A DNA stretch of 64,000 nt from Budorcas taxicolor (GCF_023091745.1 NC_068912.1:73457067-73521066), one strand, 5' to 3'; positions 48,425-61,431 are shown, counted from the first letter of the stretch. Translations and numbers: made by a program. The notes: generated by a model not told the origin, from the sequence alone.

Positions 48425-48560
48425 GCCCAATATTGCTAATATTTATGGAACACTCACTATATAGTACATTTGCCAAGCATTTTATATCTTTGTCTCATTT
48501 AATAATTATAAAGGAGAAATTAAGGCTGAAGAACAGAGTTAGGGCTTGGAACCTAAGTTT
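48425..48560 (-). mobile_element. MIR SINE fragment
   Basis: Reverse MIR 3' end and core: 'atggaacactcactatatag', 'tctcatttaataattataaa', 'agaaattaaggctgaag'. Confidence 0.65.
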
Positions 48561-49240
48561 TATACGATCCATGCTCTTATTCTTTATGTTAATATTTGAG
48601 GCTTAAACTAATAATAATCATATCCAAACGTCATCTGCCCAGGCTCAGTTGACAGCTTTGGCTCCCCAGATGTAGAACTGTATCAGCACTACTTTTTAAA
48701 ATAATCCTAAAGTTATTTAGGCCACCAGCGGAAAAGGATAGCAGAATTAACCAGAAGGGAGGGTGAATCAATTGCAAGGCAGATCATATTGCCAATTCTT
48801 GACAGAAAGGATAGAGTTATTTTATCTGCAGTTTTCAGTGTAGAGATGATGCTTGAGTGAAGAGGAGCTTAGAGAATCCTGCTTCAATTATCTGACTGAG
48901 GGAGGACAATTCAATTCATAAGACCTAAGTGCCAATTAGCTAAATGAGAAACTCAAGCATGATACCCAGTATTTAGGCAGAAAGAAGCTCAGAAAAGCAA
49001 CAGAGCTCTGCAGCTGTAGGCTGATCTGCAAGGACAACAACACCTGGGAAAGATATGACCCATTGAAGATAGTGTTGCATGTCGTTAGGGCCTGAGTAGG
49101 GTGTTTGAGAAAACAATGCAAACCTTTTAAAGGGAATCTATAAATAAGGTTCTATTTGGAACATAGGGGACATTATTTTTAATAATACTATGTTGAAAGA
49201 CATTTTGATATTCAACATGTTCAATTTCATGTTACACATT

Positions 49241-49456
49241 CAGTTCAGTTCAGCAGTCGCTCAGTCGTGTCCGACTCTTTGCAACCCCATGAATCGCAGC
49301 ACGCCAGGCCTCCCTGTCCATCACCAACTCCCGGAGTTCACTCAGACTCACATCCATCGAGTCAGTGATGCCATCCAGCCATCTCATCCTCTGTCGTCCC
49401 CTTCTCCTCCTGCCCCCAATCCCTCCCAGCATTAGAGTCTTTCCCAATGAGTCAAC
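49241..49456 (-). mobile_element. RTE-BovB LINE, 3' segment of a twin-primed insertion
   Basis: Complement of the (TGAAC)n tail at the left edge, followed by about 200 bp of BovB 3' end in reverse (minus-strand peptides MRWLDGITDSMD, AKSRTRLSD), stopping at 'cccaatgagtcaac'. The left flank GTTACACATT (49231-49240) recurs at 50233-50242, beyond the oppositely oriented segment that follows. Confidence 0.95.
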
Positions 49457-50232
49457 AAAAAAGCAAAATGGCTGTCTGGGGAGGCCTTACAAATAGCGTG
49501 AAAAGAAGAGAGGCGAAAAGCAGAGAAAAGGAAAGAGATAAGCATCTGAATGCAGAGTTCCAAAGAATAGCAAGAAGAGATAAGAAAGCTTCTTCAGCAA
49601 TCAATGCAAAGAAATAGAGGAAAAGAACAGAATGGAAAGACTAGAAATATCTTTAAGAAAATTAGAGATACCAAGGGAACATTTCATGCCAAGAGGGGCT
49701 CGATAAAGGACAGAAATGGTATGAAACTAACAGAAGCAGAAGATATTAAGATGAGGTGGCAAGAATACACAGAAGAACAATACAAAAAAGATCTCCATGA
49801 CCAAGATAATCACGATGGTGTGATCACTCATCTAGAGCCAGACATCTTGGAATGTGAAGTCAAGAGGGCCTTAGAAAACATCACTACGAACAAAGCTAGT
49901 GGAGATGATGGAATTCCAGTTGAGCTGTTTCAAATCCTGAAAGATGATGCTGTGAAAGTGCTGCACTCAATATGCCAGCAAATTTGGAAAACTCAGCAGT
50001 GGCCACAGGACTGGAAAAGGTCTGTTTTCATTCCAATCCCAAAGAAAGGCAATGCCAAAGAATGCTCAAACTACCACACAATTGCACTCATCTCACACGC
50101 TAGTAAAGTACTGCTCAAAATTCTCCAAGCCAGGCTTCAGCAATACATGAACCATTAACTTCCAGATGTTCAAGCTGGTTTTAGAAAAGGCAGAGGAACC
50201 AGAGATCAAATTGCCAACATCTGCTGGATCAC
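49457..50232 (+). mobile_element. RTE-BovB LINE, 5' segment of the same insertion, inverted
   Basis: Begins immediately after the minus-strand segment. It is BovB coding sequence in forward orientation: an upstream basic region (frame 49604-50158 with KTRNIFKKIRDTKGTFHAK-type words), then the start of the reverse transcriptase (GIPVELFQILKDD, KKGNAKECSNYHTIALIS), ending at the NICWI region. A stop interrupts it at 50156-50158 after QQYMNH. It is very similar to the start of the 10.3-kb copy. The catalytic middle of the enzyme is absent. It is not a gene. Confidence 0.95.
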
Positions 50233-53200
50233 GTTACACATTAGGTAAATTTAAAATTCTTTGTTAACAAAAAGACTGATCTGGTTATGAAAATTTTAGT
50301 TCTTAAGTCTAAGAAATCAATGGAAGCTAAACTATTAACTTTCCAAATCAAAATCTTAGTGACTAAACCAGATAAATGTCATTTCCTAGTTTACATATAC
50401 TATCTGAATCTCTGTAAAAGTTATTTTGTAAGTACATTCAACTACCTCTTACCCTCCTGAATAAATATAACTGTGCATTATTTATTTTTGATCCTCTATA
50501 GTTCCTATTAAAAATCAATGCATGTGTTAGGTATTTGGCAAATACTTACAGGAAGGATGAATGGATATTTGGAGAGATGAATAAGTTTTCCCAGGAAGAC
50601 GAACCTGGAAAAATTAAAGCCCAGATCATTTACTTTTGAAATAGAAAGGAATGGGAGGGTTGGGGCTAAATGAGGAAGAAAATATCACATGACTTAAAAA
50701 CAGACTGGTGAGTAGTACCAAAGATGATGAACACAAATGTGGTAATATTCACTTGTTGAACCTGAAAGGAGCCACAAGGGTCCCAAGATTTCTGGTGTCT
50801 TTCCTTAGAGAAGTAATAAGTGTACTGAAATTTAGTGAAAAATGAAATTAGGCGGTTCAGTGCCTAACTGGAACTTAGTAAATTAGTACACTGATTCATG
50901 CTGAAGTAAAGCAGTAATTTTACAAAATAATTCCTGAATATAAATTTTCACTTGTCAACTCTGAAATGTCCAATGGCTTAACTTGACTGTAGACTTATTA
51001 TTTAAAACATCCCCATCATTTGTTATTAAGGTAATGCAAGGATAATATTAAAATGTGCCTGTCTCCTGGTTGCAAATGTAGCAAAAGATGTGGTCCCTTG
51101 AGATCTGCTGGAGACAATGTTGAATGATATATTTTATAAACTGAATCTTTACTACATCAAAGTGTCAGTCACTCAAGCATTTATTTAATTTTCTGGTATA
51201 CAGCAGACAAGCTCTTCCATTATTGTCCCAGGATACATCTTTGTTGCATGAATAAGCTCATTTTTTTTCCTTAGGTCCCAACCTTGTTCCTAGGATGTAG
51301 GGTATTCTTGAGGGAAATTCATATCTTTCATGCAACCTAGTTTTTTAATTCCATTTACTTTTATATATCACTTTATTGAATCATACTTATATTAATATCT
51401 ATATCTAAATTCCACATATGGTTTTAGAGAAGTAAACCTAAAATATTTACAAATATTACATAGCAATGGTGGAGTAATTCATTCACAGTTTATTAAGAAC
51501 TATCTATATTTCATGCTCTATTGGAGGCCCAAATGTGAAGAATGGTTGAAAAAATTGAAAAACCATATTAACTGCATTTGAAAGTTTATGTATTAGGAAG
51601 ATTAAGGCTATAAATATCTATATTATAGAAATAGATGATGTAAATTTCCTGAGAAATATGAATCAAATTCAAGGAAAATGATAAATGAGAGAGACTGTAT
51701 TGAAAAGGACAAATTTATTTCCAGCATCATGAGGTATCTGAAGATGGTAATACCCACCCCCACCACCCACCCCCTCCATGGATCATAGGAGAAGAGGAAA
51801 TGTCTGAGTCATGAAGTTTTAGCATGCAAGGAGTATTTGGGGAACAGCATGAGGATGCTTAGGGCAAATGGTAGGGTTTGATGTTCTATGTTTTATTTGG
51901 TAAAAATGGAAAGCCAGTAAGTACTGTGGACAATGAAGCAACATAAATTGAATTGTGTGCTTTAGGATGATTTACTCTATAGAGATTTGGGAGCAAAAAG
52001 ACAAAAATCTATTGACTCTATGAAGGTAATGTTTTTATCTTTATGGTTCACTATGATACTTCTGTCACCTACATCTTAATATGTGCCCAATAGCTTTTTT
52101 ATTGAATGAATGAATCAATTTCCTGATTTGGGGAAGGTTAGGAAAGAAAAACGATCTTTTATTTGAGATGCTCCCAAAGTTCATTGGAATAAAGATGCAA
52201 TTGCACAAAGGTAGGATATGAGGGAAACAGCCAGGCTTTTGAATGAGTAAGAATGTTTTAAAAGGGTTTTGTTTTTTCAGTTCCTGGACTGTTTTCCGTT
52301 AAGTTGTCCCTGGGCTTTCTTCAGTCTCTAATAATAAACATACAGGTAATAATTTAAATTAAATAATTAAAGCAATGAGCTCATATCATGTAATTCTGTG
52401 TAATATCAGTAACTGAAAAAAAAAATTGAGATTCATAAAAGGCTTCACACAGAGGGCAAGTGAAGTCAGCAGGTGTTTTAGAGGTCCACATCCGGAGAAA
52501 ACAGATGAGATAATAGTAAACCAGAGAGAAGCAGGAAGATGGATGATAAAACTATTACTTCAACAAGGCCTGCTCGCTCCATAGCTATGCAGATAGATGG
52601 AAAGTCATCTGATGTAAGTAGCAAGCTCTGACTTCGGGCAGAGGCATGGCTGCCTCAAGGGACTATAAACCTTGCTAGCCATGTAGCATGTAAACCTGAA
52701 TTACAGAGATCCCATAAATGGGTCAGAAAGAAAGAGGGAGTGTTAGCTATGGAAGAATGGTGAGCTGTTGAATCTAAATTTTACCTTCATGATAAACAAC
52801 ACTTAAAAAATTAGCTCCATTTTTTCCCTTTCTTTGCCTGAAGGAAGAAAACATAAGAAAGTATAAAGTATGTTTTATTCTCTGTTTCACTTGCTATGTT
52901 TATACTGAAAAATTCTTAAAAACAATGGCAAGATAACACATAGTGAGAGTGTTCTCCAATGTACTTCATTAAAGTCTTCCTTTTATTATTTGTCACTGTA
53001 ACATAACATTTCTATGCCTTTATCTACATTTTAAGGGATGGAACAAACTAAAATCTAGGCCTTCAGCCAGCATTAGGATTCCTTTCCAAGGACAAAGGTT
53101 ATTTCCTTACCTCCAACTAAGAAGTATTGGAATATGAAATATATATAAAAATCAAGATCAGAATTTGTAATTCTAGAATTATTGAAAAGCTAGTTGAGTA

Positions 53201-53359
53201 AAAGGTCACATTTTAACAGACATTTTGTGTTATAATATGGTTGAGCTGGTTTCATTTCCTTTTTTATAAGCTGAAAAATCTAAAGGGTTTATTTTAGATT
53301 CAGGTTGCATCTCTACTTTTGCTTGGAGTTTATTATAGCTGAAAGACTGGGTTTTTCAC

Positions 53360-53380
53360 TTTTTTTTTTTTTTTTTTTTT
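53360..53380. repeat. Poly(T) run
   Basis: About 21 consecutive T. No LINE or SINE sequence was recognised on either side, so its origin is unclear. Confidence 0.9.
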
Positions 53381-54083
53381 GCTTGAAACATGCATGAATA
53401 GTTTCTGATTTCTTCTCATCCAGATATTGAAGAACAATTTTAGGAAGGACCCAACTTGACTGCATTGCATCCTCAAGTTTCCTCTCCCCTCACTTCTCTT
53501 ACAGAGCTCATCCAAAATGTACATTCATGATGTTAAATACGACTTGGCAATTTTAGTTTGGTTGGAATAGAATTGCAGAATTTTGCATTTCTTAATTGTG
53601 AAAAAAGCAGATAGATATCTACACTTTTCTCCTGCATGTCTAAAAATGCATCAGATTTTTCAGCAAATATTTAGTTCTCTTATTCCAGATAGCAGAAGGC
53701 ATTAACCCAAAGGATGGACTACAGAGGAGGTTCTGTGTTGTAAATTAATCTCCTGTGGAAACTATATCTAGGAGGATTTTCCTGATTCCATTCTGTGTCC
53801 TAGAGGCAACCATCATATGACTTCACAACTTGCACAGCACTGAGAGGCTCAGATAGGAAGTATAACTTTTCTAGAAACTATGCTCTGTTCCAATGACAAA
53901 GCCATTTGCCAATTACTGGTTATTGAAGACATTATGATTTTCTCCAGTGTTGCTGCTGAACGTTAAAAAGAAAAAGTACATTTTGAATGATAATTTAATG
54001 GTGAATCAATATTTAAAGTCAAATGTATTGCTTCCATCTTCATAATCTCTGAATTAATGCATAAAGCAGAAGAAAAAAGTTTT

Positions 54084-54113
54084 TTGTAAATATATATATA
54101 CACACACACAAAT
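54084..54113. repeat. (TA)n/(CA)n microsatellite
   Basis: A short compound AT then AC dinucleotide tract. Confidence 0.85.
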
Positions 54114-55579
54114 AAAATTTGACAAGGTCTTGAAATGTCAAAACCCAGATTCTGCTTTGGACTTAAAATTCATCAAAATATTTTCAACAAATAAATAAAA
54201 GTAGAAAAATCTAATAGTATAATGCATAGCCAAAAATTTAAGATAATTTCAAACATTAAAAGGTATTTTCCTTTATTTTTTAAATGAGATAAATAATCAA
54301 ATTGGTTTTGATCAATGTACCTACTAATTTTGATCTTTTGCACTGAGAATGATGAAAATATTGGGACAGTAGCAATCTAGGGAGCTTATGCAGCACATGG
54401 TCAGAAATTCTATGGATAGTCTCTTTTCCTGAATATTAATCAATCATTTCAACAGAATGTAAAAACTTTCAACCCTGAGGCATAGGTATAAAGCCGATGA
54501 CTTTCTCAGTTCCTCCTAGCCCTTTGATTCATATGGAACAATTTAAAAATAATTTTTCTCAAATGCCCTTGAGCACATAATATTATTCTAGGATGAGTCA
54601 TCTTCATTTGTTGCCCTCTAATACTATCATTACAAAAATAGCACAGGTAATGGCATATCTGAAATACTAAGCAAAAATATATTTATATATTATACATATT
54701 TCATTATATATTTACATAATTTATCTTGTGTGTTAACATTTTATATGTTTAATTATATGTATATACATTAGTTTAAGTGTATATATAAATATTCATGTTG
54801 ACCATTCTTATCATACTTATTAGAAATCGTGTTCATTTTTTATTCCAATGACTGTAATTGTACTATGTTCCTGTATGTTTTTGTATAAATCATGTAATCA
54901 CTCCATTTCATATACCATTTTAAAAGGTAATGATTCCCTTTACATTCACCATCCAACTCAGCAACCATTCATTAAATATCAAAATTTTTGTTCACCCTAT
55001 CATTTTTTAAGTACTTTGAAAATTATAGTTTTTAGCCCTCAACAGCTTATGTTAGTGGTGAGTTAATTTGATATATAGTAAAAATAACCACAAATAAGAA
55101 TGAGATTCAAATGAAGAGTGGAGTACTGATAAAGTTTAACTGGAGCACTTAGCTTTGTAAAGGAGGTTCTATTTGAAGTGTGTATTGAAAGGTGAATACT
55201 AAATCTGGCAGCATTGTAGTGGATGAATCAGGGAATCAAGAAATGGGAAAAATTCATGCTGAGTTAGAGGTGTTCATAGGGCATCCATGTGAAAATGTCA
55301 AGGTAAATGATAACTGAAAATCAAGAAATAGGCCACATCTAGTGAAGATAACTTAAGAGTTAGCAAGATATAACTAAAGAGGAAAAATGTTTCCCAGGTA
55401 GAAAAGATGTCAATTAAACTTAAAGATGCTGAGGGTAGGGACTTAGGAAAATGACTATAATTCCCAAGTGGAGGGAAGAATCACTTAAGGTGACTGAAGA
55501 GATGTCCATGAAGAGAAGGCATTTAAACTTATCAAAGACATTGATGGCAAGCCTGTGGGGAAATCGTTGCTTATAAAAT

Positions 55580-55800
55580 CAAAATAATGATAATTATTTG
55601 TTGAGTTATTATTGTATGCTAGGCAGTATTTCCAGCATCTTAAATAAGTTAATATATTCTAATTCTGGGAGGTAGATACTATTATTATGTCCATTTTAAA
55701 GATAAGGATATTGATTAAGTGTAACTTGCCTAAAGTCACCCTGCTAGGAAGAGATAGAGAAATAACTTGAATGGAAGCCATCTAGAATCAGAGCTCCAAT
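55580..55800 (-). mobile_element. MIR SINE
   Basis: A nearly full-length reverse copy: 'ttgtatgctaggcagtattt', 'aaataagttaatatattc', 'gaggtagatactattattat', 'gtaacttgcctaaagtcacc', ending with 'ctagaatcagagctcc'. Confidence 0.8.
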
Positions 55801-55936
55801 TCTATAAATAAACCATTTTATATCTTTTACTCATTTAGTTAATAATTCCCAGTCCAGTCCAATCCAATTTTTTTTAACAAAATTTTGAACTTGAGAGGAA
55901 AATCAAATCCTTCTCTGAGTTATTTTGTACTCTGAA

Positions 55937-56875
55937 AGTGAAAGTTGCTCAGTCATGTCCGACTCTTTGTAACCCCATGAACTATACAGAGCCTCTTGAT
56001 GAAAGTCAAACAGAAGAGTGAAAAAGTTGGCTTAAAACTCAACATTCAGAAAACTAAGATCATGGCATCTGGTCTCATCACTTCATGGCAAATAGATTGG
56101 GAAACAAAGGAAAAAGTGACAGATTTTATTTTGGGGGGCTCCAAAATCACTGCAGATGATGACCTCAGCCATGAAATTAAAAGACACTTGCTCCTTAGAA
56201 GAAAAGTTGTAACCAACCTAGACAGTATATTAAAAAGCAGAGACAGTACTTTGCCAGCAAAGGTCTGTCTAGTCAAAGCTATGGTTTTTCCAGTAGTCAT
56301 GTATGGATGTGAAAGTTGAACTATAAAGAAAGCTAAGCACCTAAGAATTGATGCTTTTGAATTGTGGTGTTGGAGAAGACTCTTGAGAGTCCGTTGGACT
56401 GCAAGGAGATCCAACCAGTCCATCCTAAAGGAAATCAGTCCTGAATATTCATTTGAAGAACCGATACTAAAGCTAAAACTCTAATACTTTGGCCACCTGA
56501 TGTGAACAACTGATCCATTTGAAAAGACCCTGATGCTGGGAAGGATTGAAGGTGGGAGAAGGGGACGACAGAGGATGAGATGGTTGAATGGCATCACCGA
56601 CTTAATGGACATAAGTTTGAGTAAGCTCTGGGAGTTGGTGATGAACAGGGAGGCCTGGCGTGCTGTGGTTCTCGGGGTCACAAAGAGTCAGACACAACTG
56701 AGCAACTGAACTGAACTGAACTGAACTGAACTATACAGTCCATGGAATTCTCCAGGCCAGAATACTGGAGTGGCTCACCTTTCCCTTCTCTAGGAGATCT
56801 TCCCAATCCAGGGATCAAACCCAGGTCTCCAGCATTGTAGGCAGATTCTTTACCAGCTGAGCCACAAGGGAAGCA
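55937..56875 (-). mobile_element. Bov-tA SINE split by a BovB insertion
   Basis: A reverse SINE in two pieces, 55937-55989 and 56739-56875. Joining 'ccccatgaactatacag' to 'tccatggaattctccag' restores the normal SINE order. The interruption is the BovB at 55990-56726. The head with 'gagccacaagggaagc' is at the right. Confidence 0.95.
55990..56726 (+). mobile_element. RTE-BovB LINE, 5'-truncated, inserted in a Bov-tA
   Basis: Starts abruptly in the region after the YADD motif. It encodes a relic reading SEKVGLKLNIQKTKIMASG, ITSWQ, HEIKRHLLLRRKV and VMYGCES, then a stop at about 56317. It continues through degraded C-terminal sequence to a (CTGAA)n tail. The 12-bp TSD TGAACTATACAG is at 55978-55989 and 56727-56738; its first five bases overlap the tail unit, so at least seven are independent evidence. 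Confidence 0.95.
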
Positions 56876-57860
56876 TTCTGGGCCATACTCTGGGCCATCT
56901 TTATTGTCCTAAATGATGTTTAGACTTCATCACTCCCCTCCCCCTCTTCCTAACCACCAATCATGAATTGATTGTTCTCAGTGATGTGAGAAAATCTAGG
57001 CTCATTTATGTGATTTTGATAAAAATATGAAAAGTATTAAATTAACCAGATTTTCTGGATATTAATAATGTTTAAAGATTCAACATTTTCCAATTTGGGG
57101 ATTTCCCACATAGTGTTTGGAAATGAATAAGTAAGTTGTCCATGATTTGGATTGAGGGGGGTGCACATGACATCTCAAGTTTCTTGTTTGTAAGAGACTA
57201 TCATTGATGTGTCCTCTTCTTTTGAAATTGATACTGTGTATACAGTTAGAAAATACATCTAATTCTATGCCACTTGATTTTGGTATGTTATTATATTACT
57301 ATGGTTTCATATTTTTCCATTTTAATAAATGAAGTCTAAATACTTGGTCAGTATTTAGCTTCCTAAGTTTCTTATTTGTATTCTCTTTATCCTAGGTTTT
57401 CTACTCTTATACTAACTTCTATCATTTTTGCTTTATTGAAAAGTTCTTAGAGCCTTGGGCTCTTCAGCCAAAAGTGTGATATGAAGCTGGAATACAAATA
57501 ATACATCAGATCAACATTACGAACTTCCACTCAATCTGGGCAAGTGACATTTACAGTTTTAACAAACTGGAGGCATGGTGGAGAATGAGAGAATATCTGA
57601 AACAGGGTAAACTGCAGTTAGAAAATAGACCCAAATTCCTAAGGAAGTGTTTCTTTTCATTTGGCTAATCTATATAATTCAGGTTCACTGGAGGAACATT
57701 GCCTCTCAGATGCTAAAATGCACATCTGCAAAATGTTAGCACAATCTGAGCAACGCCACCCTTGGAACCCTCCCTGATTCTTATCATTTCTGCAGTGTTT
57801 TTCCTTCCAAAGAAGAACCAGTACATCAGATGTTGGAGTATTAAAATGTAGATACACTTG

Positions 57861-57980
57861 CCTTTTATTTTTTATTTTTATTTTTTAAAATATAAATTTA
57901 TTTATTTTAATTGGAGGCTAATTACTTTACAATATTATATTGGTTTTGCCATACATCAACATGAATCCGCCACAGGTATA
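57861..57980 (-). mobile_element. Ruminant L1 LINE 3'-end fragment
   Basis: T-rich edge (57863-57905), then 'ggaggctaattactttacaa' and 'ttgccatacatcaacatgaa', ending near 'cgccacaggtatac'. It is a very short copy, only the last ~110 bp of L1. Confidence 0.88.
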
Positions 57981-58819
57981 CGATCAGCACACTGTATTAA
58001 TTTTCCCAAAGTGCTTTCTTTGGAAGAATAATTCCAGTAGATGATCTATAGAGGGACAAAAAAAGCACTGTCCTGAGACCAAATTGAATTGAGAAAAACT
58101 GAGCCCTCCTGTCTTCACAAAGCATGTTAGCGCATAAAAGGATCCAGGAAATCGAAAATATGGAACATGTTCCTTCTGCTCAATCTAGTATCTCCCAAGC
58201 TGATCTGAAAATGAGAAATCATTTTCTACGTAGTCTTATCAAGAAAACTTCCTGTAAAATGGAGTTTTATTGATGGAACTTGTTTTGAGGTCTCTTATCC
58301 ACCCCTAAAGCACATTTTGTGCAATGCTGCAGTCTCTGATTTGCCCTGTGCTTTCTGGCACAATAGGGATAAAAAGAAAAGTCACATTCTTCAGTATTTA
58401 TGTATTATTCTTATAAATTCATATTTTAGCAATAAAAAATTGACAAATCTTTGCAAAGCATCAGAGAGATAAATTTGATTTCTTCTAAAGGCACTGTGTT
58501 CTCATAAAGCTTTGATGGAAACTTGCAAGAGACATGGCATTTTACCAATGCCAATACCTTTAATAAAATCTAGGAAATGCAGTCTTCTGCAATTGATACT
58601 TATATTTTTACTTTTTGATGGAAGGATATAGCATTAAAGGTCCCCATCCAATTCCTTGGCAAAATTACCAATTATTAGGCTAAAGACTAAACAATATATG
58701 CATTTACAGAAAAATAATAGCATATTTATTAGGTAAGTAATTTTATTATGCTTTATATTCCCAGTGTATATCGTGGAAGCTAGCAAAAAAAAAAAAAAAA
58801 ATGGCAGTCAGTAATGTGG

Positions 58820-59005
58820 GGTCTGTGTGTGCTCAGTCATGTCCAGCTCTTTGCAACCCCATGGAGTGTAGCCTGCCAGGCTCCTCTGTTCATGGGATTT
58901 TCCAGGCAGAATACTGGAATGGGTCACCATTTCCTCCTTACCCAGTGATCAAACCCTTGTCTCCTGTGCAGGAGATTTATTACCACTGAGCTACCTATGA
59001 GACCC
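58820..59005 (-). mobile_element. Bov-tA SINE
   Basis: Reverse, with a short deletion in the body ('ttccaggcagaatactgg' and near 'tcctccttacccag'). The flanking repeat CAGTAATGTGG / CAATAATGTGG (58809-58819, 59006-59016; one mismatch) is a likely TSD. A run of A's lies just before at about 58784-58800. Confidence 0.9.
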
Positions 59006-59120
59006 CAATAATGTGGCACTAAGGAATTAAAAGCAGTAATTGCTGAGTATAAAATTGAACATTTTGGCTGTGCCTTGGTCCCTGATATAAAATCCAGATA
59101 TCTTTAATTCATATTTGCTT

Positions 59121-59398
59121 GCTGCTGCTGCTGCTGCTAAGTCGCTTCAGTCGTGTCTGACTCTGTGTGACCCCATGGGCGGCAGCCCACCAGGCTCCCC
59201 CGTCCTTGGGATTCTCCAGGCAAGAACACTGGAGTGGGTTGCCATTTCCTTCTCCAATGCATGAAAGTGAAAAGTGAAAGTGAAGTCACTCAGTCGTGTC
59301 CGACTCTTAGTGACCCCATGGACTGAAGCCCACCAGGCTCCTCTGTCCGTGGGATTCTCCAGGCAAGAGTACTGTAGTGGGGTGCCATTGCCTTCTCT
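59121..59398 (-). mobile_element. Bov-A2 SINE dimer with perfect 13-bp TSD
   Basis: A reverse full-length dimer with a (GCT)n tail at the left. It is flanked by TTCATATTTGCTT at 59108-59120 and 59399-59411, identical. Young-looking. Confidence 0.97.
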
Positions 59399-59618
59399 TT
59401 CATATTTGCTTATGAAATATATTGTCATTGCTGATAAGCACCAATGTCGCATGAAAACTGGTTGCTTCTATTTAAATCAATTAATATTAATATCTTCCCA
59501 GTAAAAGTATAAATAGAATTCTAATGGGTGATCAAACTTATTGATTCACCCCCGTCTCTTCCCTTTGTTTAAAGTTAAAGTTAAATCCCAACAGTTTTAT
59601 ACCAGTATTGTGTAATGG

Positions 59619-60225
59619 TTCAGTTCAGTTCAGTCGCTCAGTCGTGTCCAACTCTTTGCGACCTCATGAATTGCAGCACGCCAGGCCTCCCTTTCCATCA
59701 CCATCTCCCGGAGTTCACTCAGACTCACGTCCATCGAGTCAGTGATGCCATCCAGCCATCTCATCCTCTGTCATCCCCTTCTCCTTCCCCCAATCCCTCC
59801 CAGCATCAAAGTCTTTTCCAATGAGTCAACTCTTCTCATGAGGTGGCCAAAGTACTGGAGTTTCAGCTTTAGCATCATTTCTTCCAAAGAAATCCCGGGA
59901 TTGATCTCCTTCAGAATGGACTGGTTGGATCTCCTTGCAGTCCAAGGGACTCTCAAGAGTCTTCTCCAACACCACAGTTCAAAAGCATCAATTCTTCGGC
60001 ACTCAGCTTTCTTCACAGTCCAACTCTCACATCCATACATGACCACTGGAAAAACCATAGCCTTGACTAGACGGACCTTAGTCGGCAAAGGAATGTCTCT
60101 GCTTTGGAATATGCTTTCTAGGTTGGTCATAACTTTTCTTCCAAGGAGTAAGCGTCTTTTAATTTCATGGCTGCAGTCACCATCTGCAGTGATCTTGGAG
60201 CCCAAAAAAATAAAGTCTGACACTG
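59619..60225 (-). mobile_element. RTE-BovB LINE, 5'-truncated 3' segment
   Basis: Reverse: the tail complement at the left, then the 3' coding part. One minus-strand frame (60223 to 59771) is still open for 150 codons, reading SDFIFLGSKITADGDCSHEI, RLVKAMVFPVVMYGCES, WTVKKAE and LKLQYFGHLMRRVDSLEKT. It lies C-terminal to the RT catalytic core, so it has no enzyme function alone. A possible 9-bp TSD with one mismatch (59612-59620, 60225-60233) is weak. Confidence 0.94.
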
Positions 60226-60607
60226 TTATGGTTTGTGCTAGTAAAGCACTGGTCTTAAAGAGATGCCATATATGAAAGTAACATGTCAGTCTTGTATCTT
60301 TTCCTGAAGTAGAGTATAACAGTGCCCATCATTTTGGGCAAATGTAATTTTGTCTGCTCCACTGGTGGGAGCCAAAAAAGAAGTAATATGCCTTTTAAAT
60401 GAAATTTGTACAAACAGAACGGAAACTCTTGTCTCTGTAGTCTGTACTGAGGACGTTATCCCTTTCCTTTTATATTGGTTTACCAAAAGAGTTACCTCTA
60501 ATTAGCGATACTTCTGTTAGCTTTCTTTTAAAATAAATCTCACTACATTCTCTCTGCCCTAAAAAAAAATGATACCACAAGGGTTAGGAAAGTATGATTT
60601 GAGGTAT

Positions 60608-60655
60608 CAGAGTGAGTGGTCCTCACCCTAAGTGTTCATCAGGAGAGCTAAATTG
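60608..60655. mobile_element. Possible MER5-like DNA transposon end
   Basis: 'gagtggtcctcaccctaagt' and 'gttcatcaggagagct' resemble the terminal part of a MER5-type hAT element. It is only about 45 bases and diverged. Confidence 0.3.
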
Positions 60656-61089
60656 CACCATCACGTAGTAATCATGCAGTGATGGCCATTTGGCAAAAGT
60701 GCCACTCTGAATAGAGGGACCTCCCTGAAGGACAGCACTCAAAGTTGATTTCTGATTTGTAGTTTTATTCTACAAAATATGACATATGTTGGTTTAAAAA
60801 AATGAGGAAAGTTTATAGAATATACCACAGAAAATACATTATGTACAATTAACCTTCCTGACTTATATTGTCTTGTTAATAAGAGTGATATCCTTGGTTT
60901 TCTCTTCATTAAATTGCTGTAGTCACTATGCTATGTAAGGAAAAAATCTCACAACTGTCTTATTTTCTGAGCCTCAATAATTATTAAAAGAGAGAAAAAA
61001 GTAAAAAGCCTAATAATGACAAAATTAAACCGCTTCTTACTTGCTCTTGATCATTCACTTTATTTTCCATGTTCATTTCTTTATAATCA

Positions 61090-61129
61090 CAGACACACAC
61101 ACACAAAAACACACACACAGAGACACATC
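61090..61129. repeat. (CA)n microsatellite, interrupted
   Basis: CACACA tracts broken by AAAA and GAGA. Confidence 0.9.
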
Positions 61130-61368
61130 CTTGTAATAGAAATAATGGGTAAAAACTCATATCTAAATACCAAACAGTTTGGCTACTAAAGCTAAATTAG
61201 AACAGATGTTTGCAAATATTGGAAATTATTTATATTTTGTGGCTTTTCATAAAAATTATAGATGTCTACATGATATTTTTTGGAAAATATGGCAGTGAAT
61301 TTAAAACACTTTTCAAAAATGTGTTTGCAGAGTATGGAAAGTAGATTAACTTTCCAGATATAATTTAT

Positions 61369-61372
<4 letters not shown>

Positions 61373-61419
<47 letters not shown>

Positions 61420-61431
61420 AATATATATGTA
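61373..61431. repeat. (TA)n microsatellite
   Basis: GTGTGT followed by about 18 TA units, then imperfect TATG/TATAA units. It borders a Bov-tA directly on the right. Such a pure tract is probably polymorphic. Confidence 0.95.

Noticed and set aside
49604..50158. A 184-codon open frame with reverse-transcriptase similarity
   Set aside because: It is the inverted half of a truncated BovB, with no catalytic motif and an internal stop; not a gene.
59742..60275. A 177-codon frame on the plus strand
   Set aside because: Antisense shadow of the minus-strand BovB coding relic.
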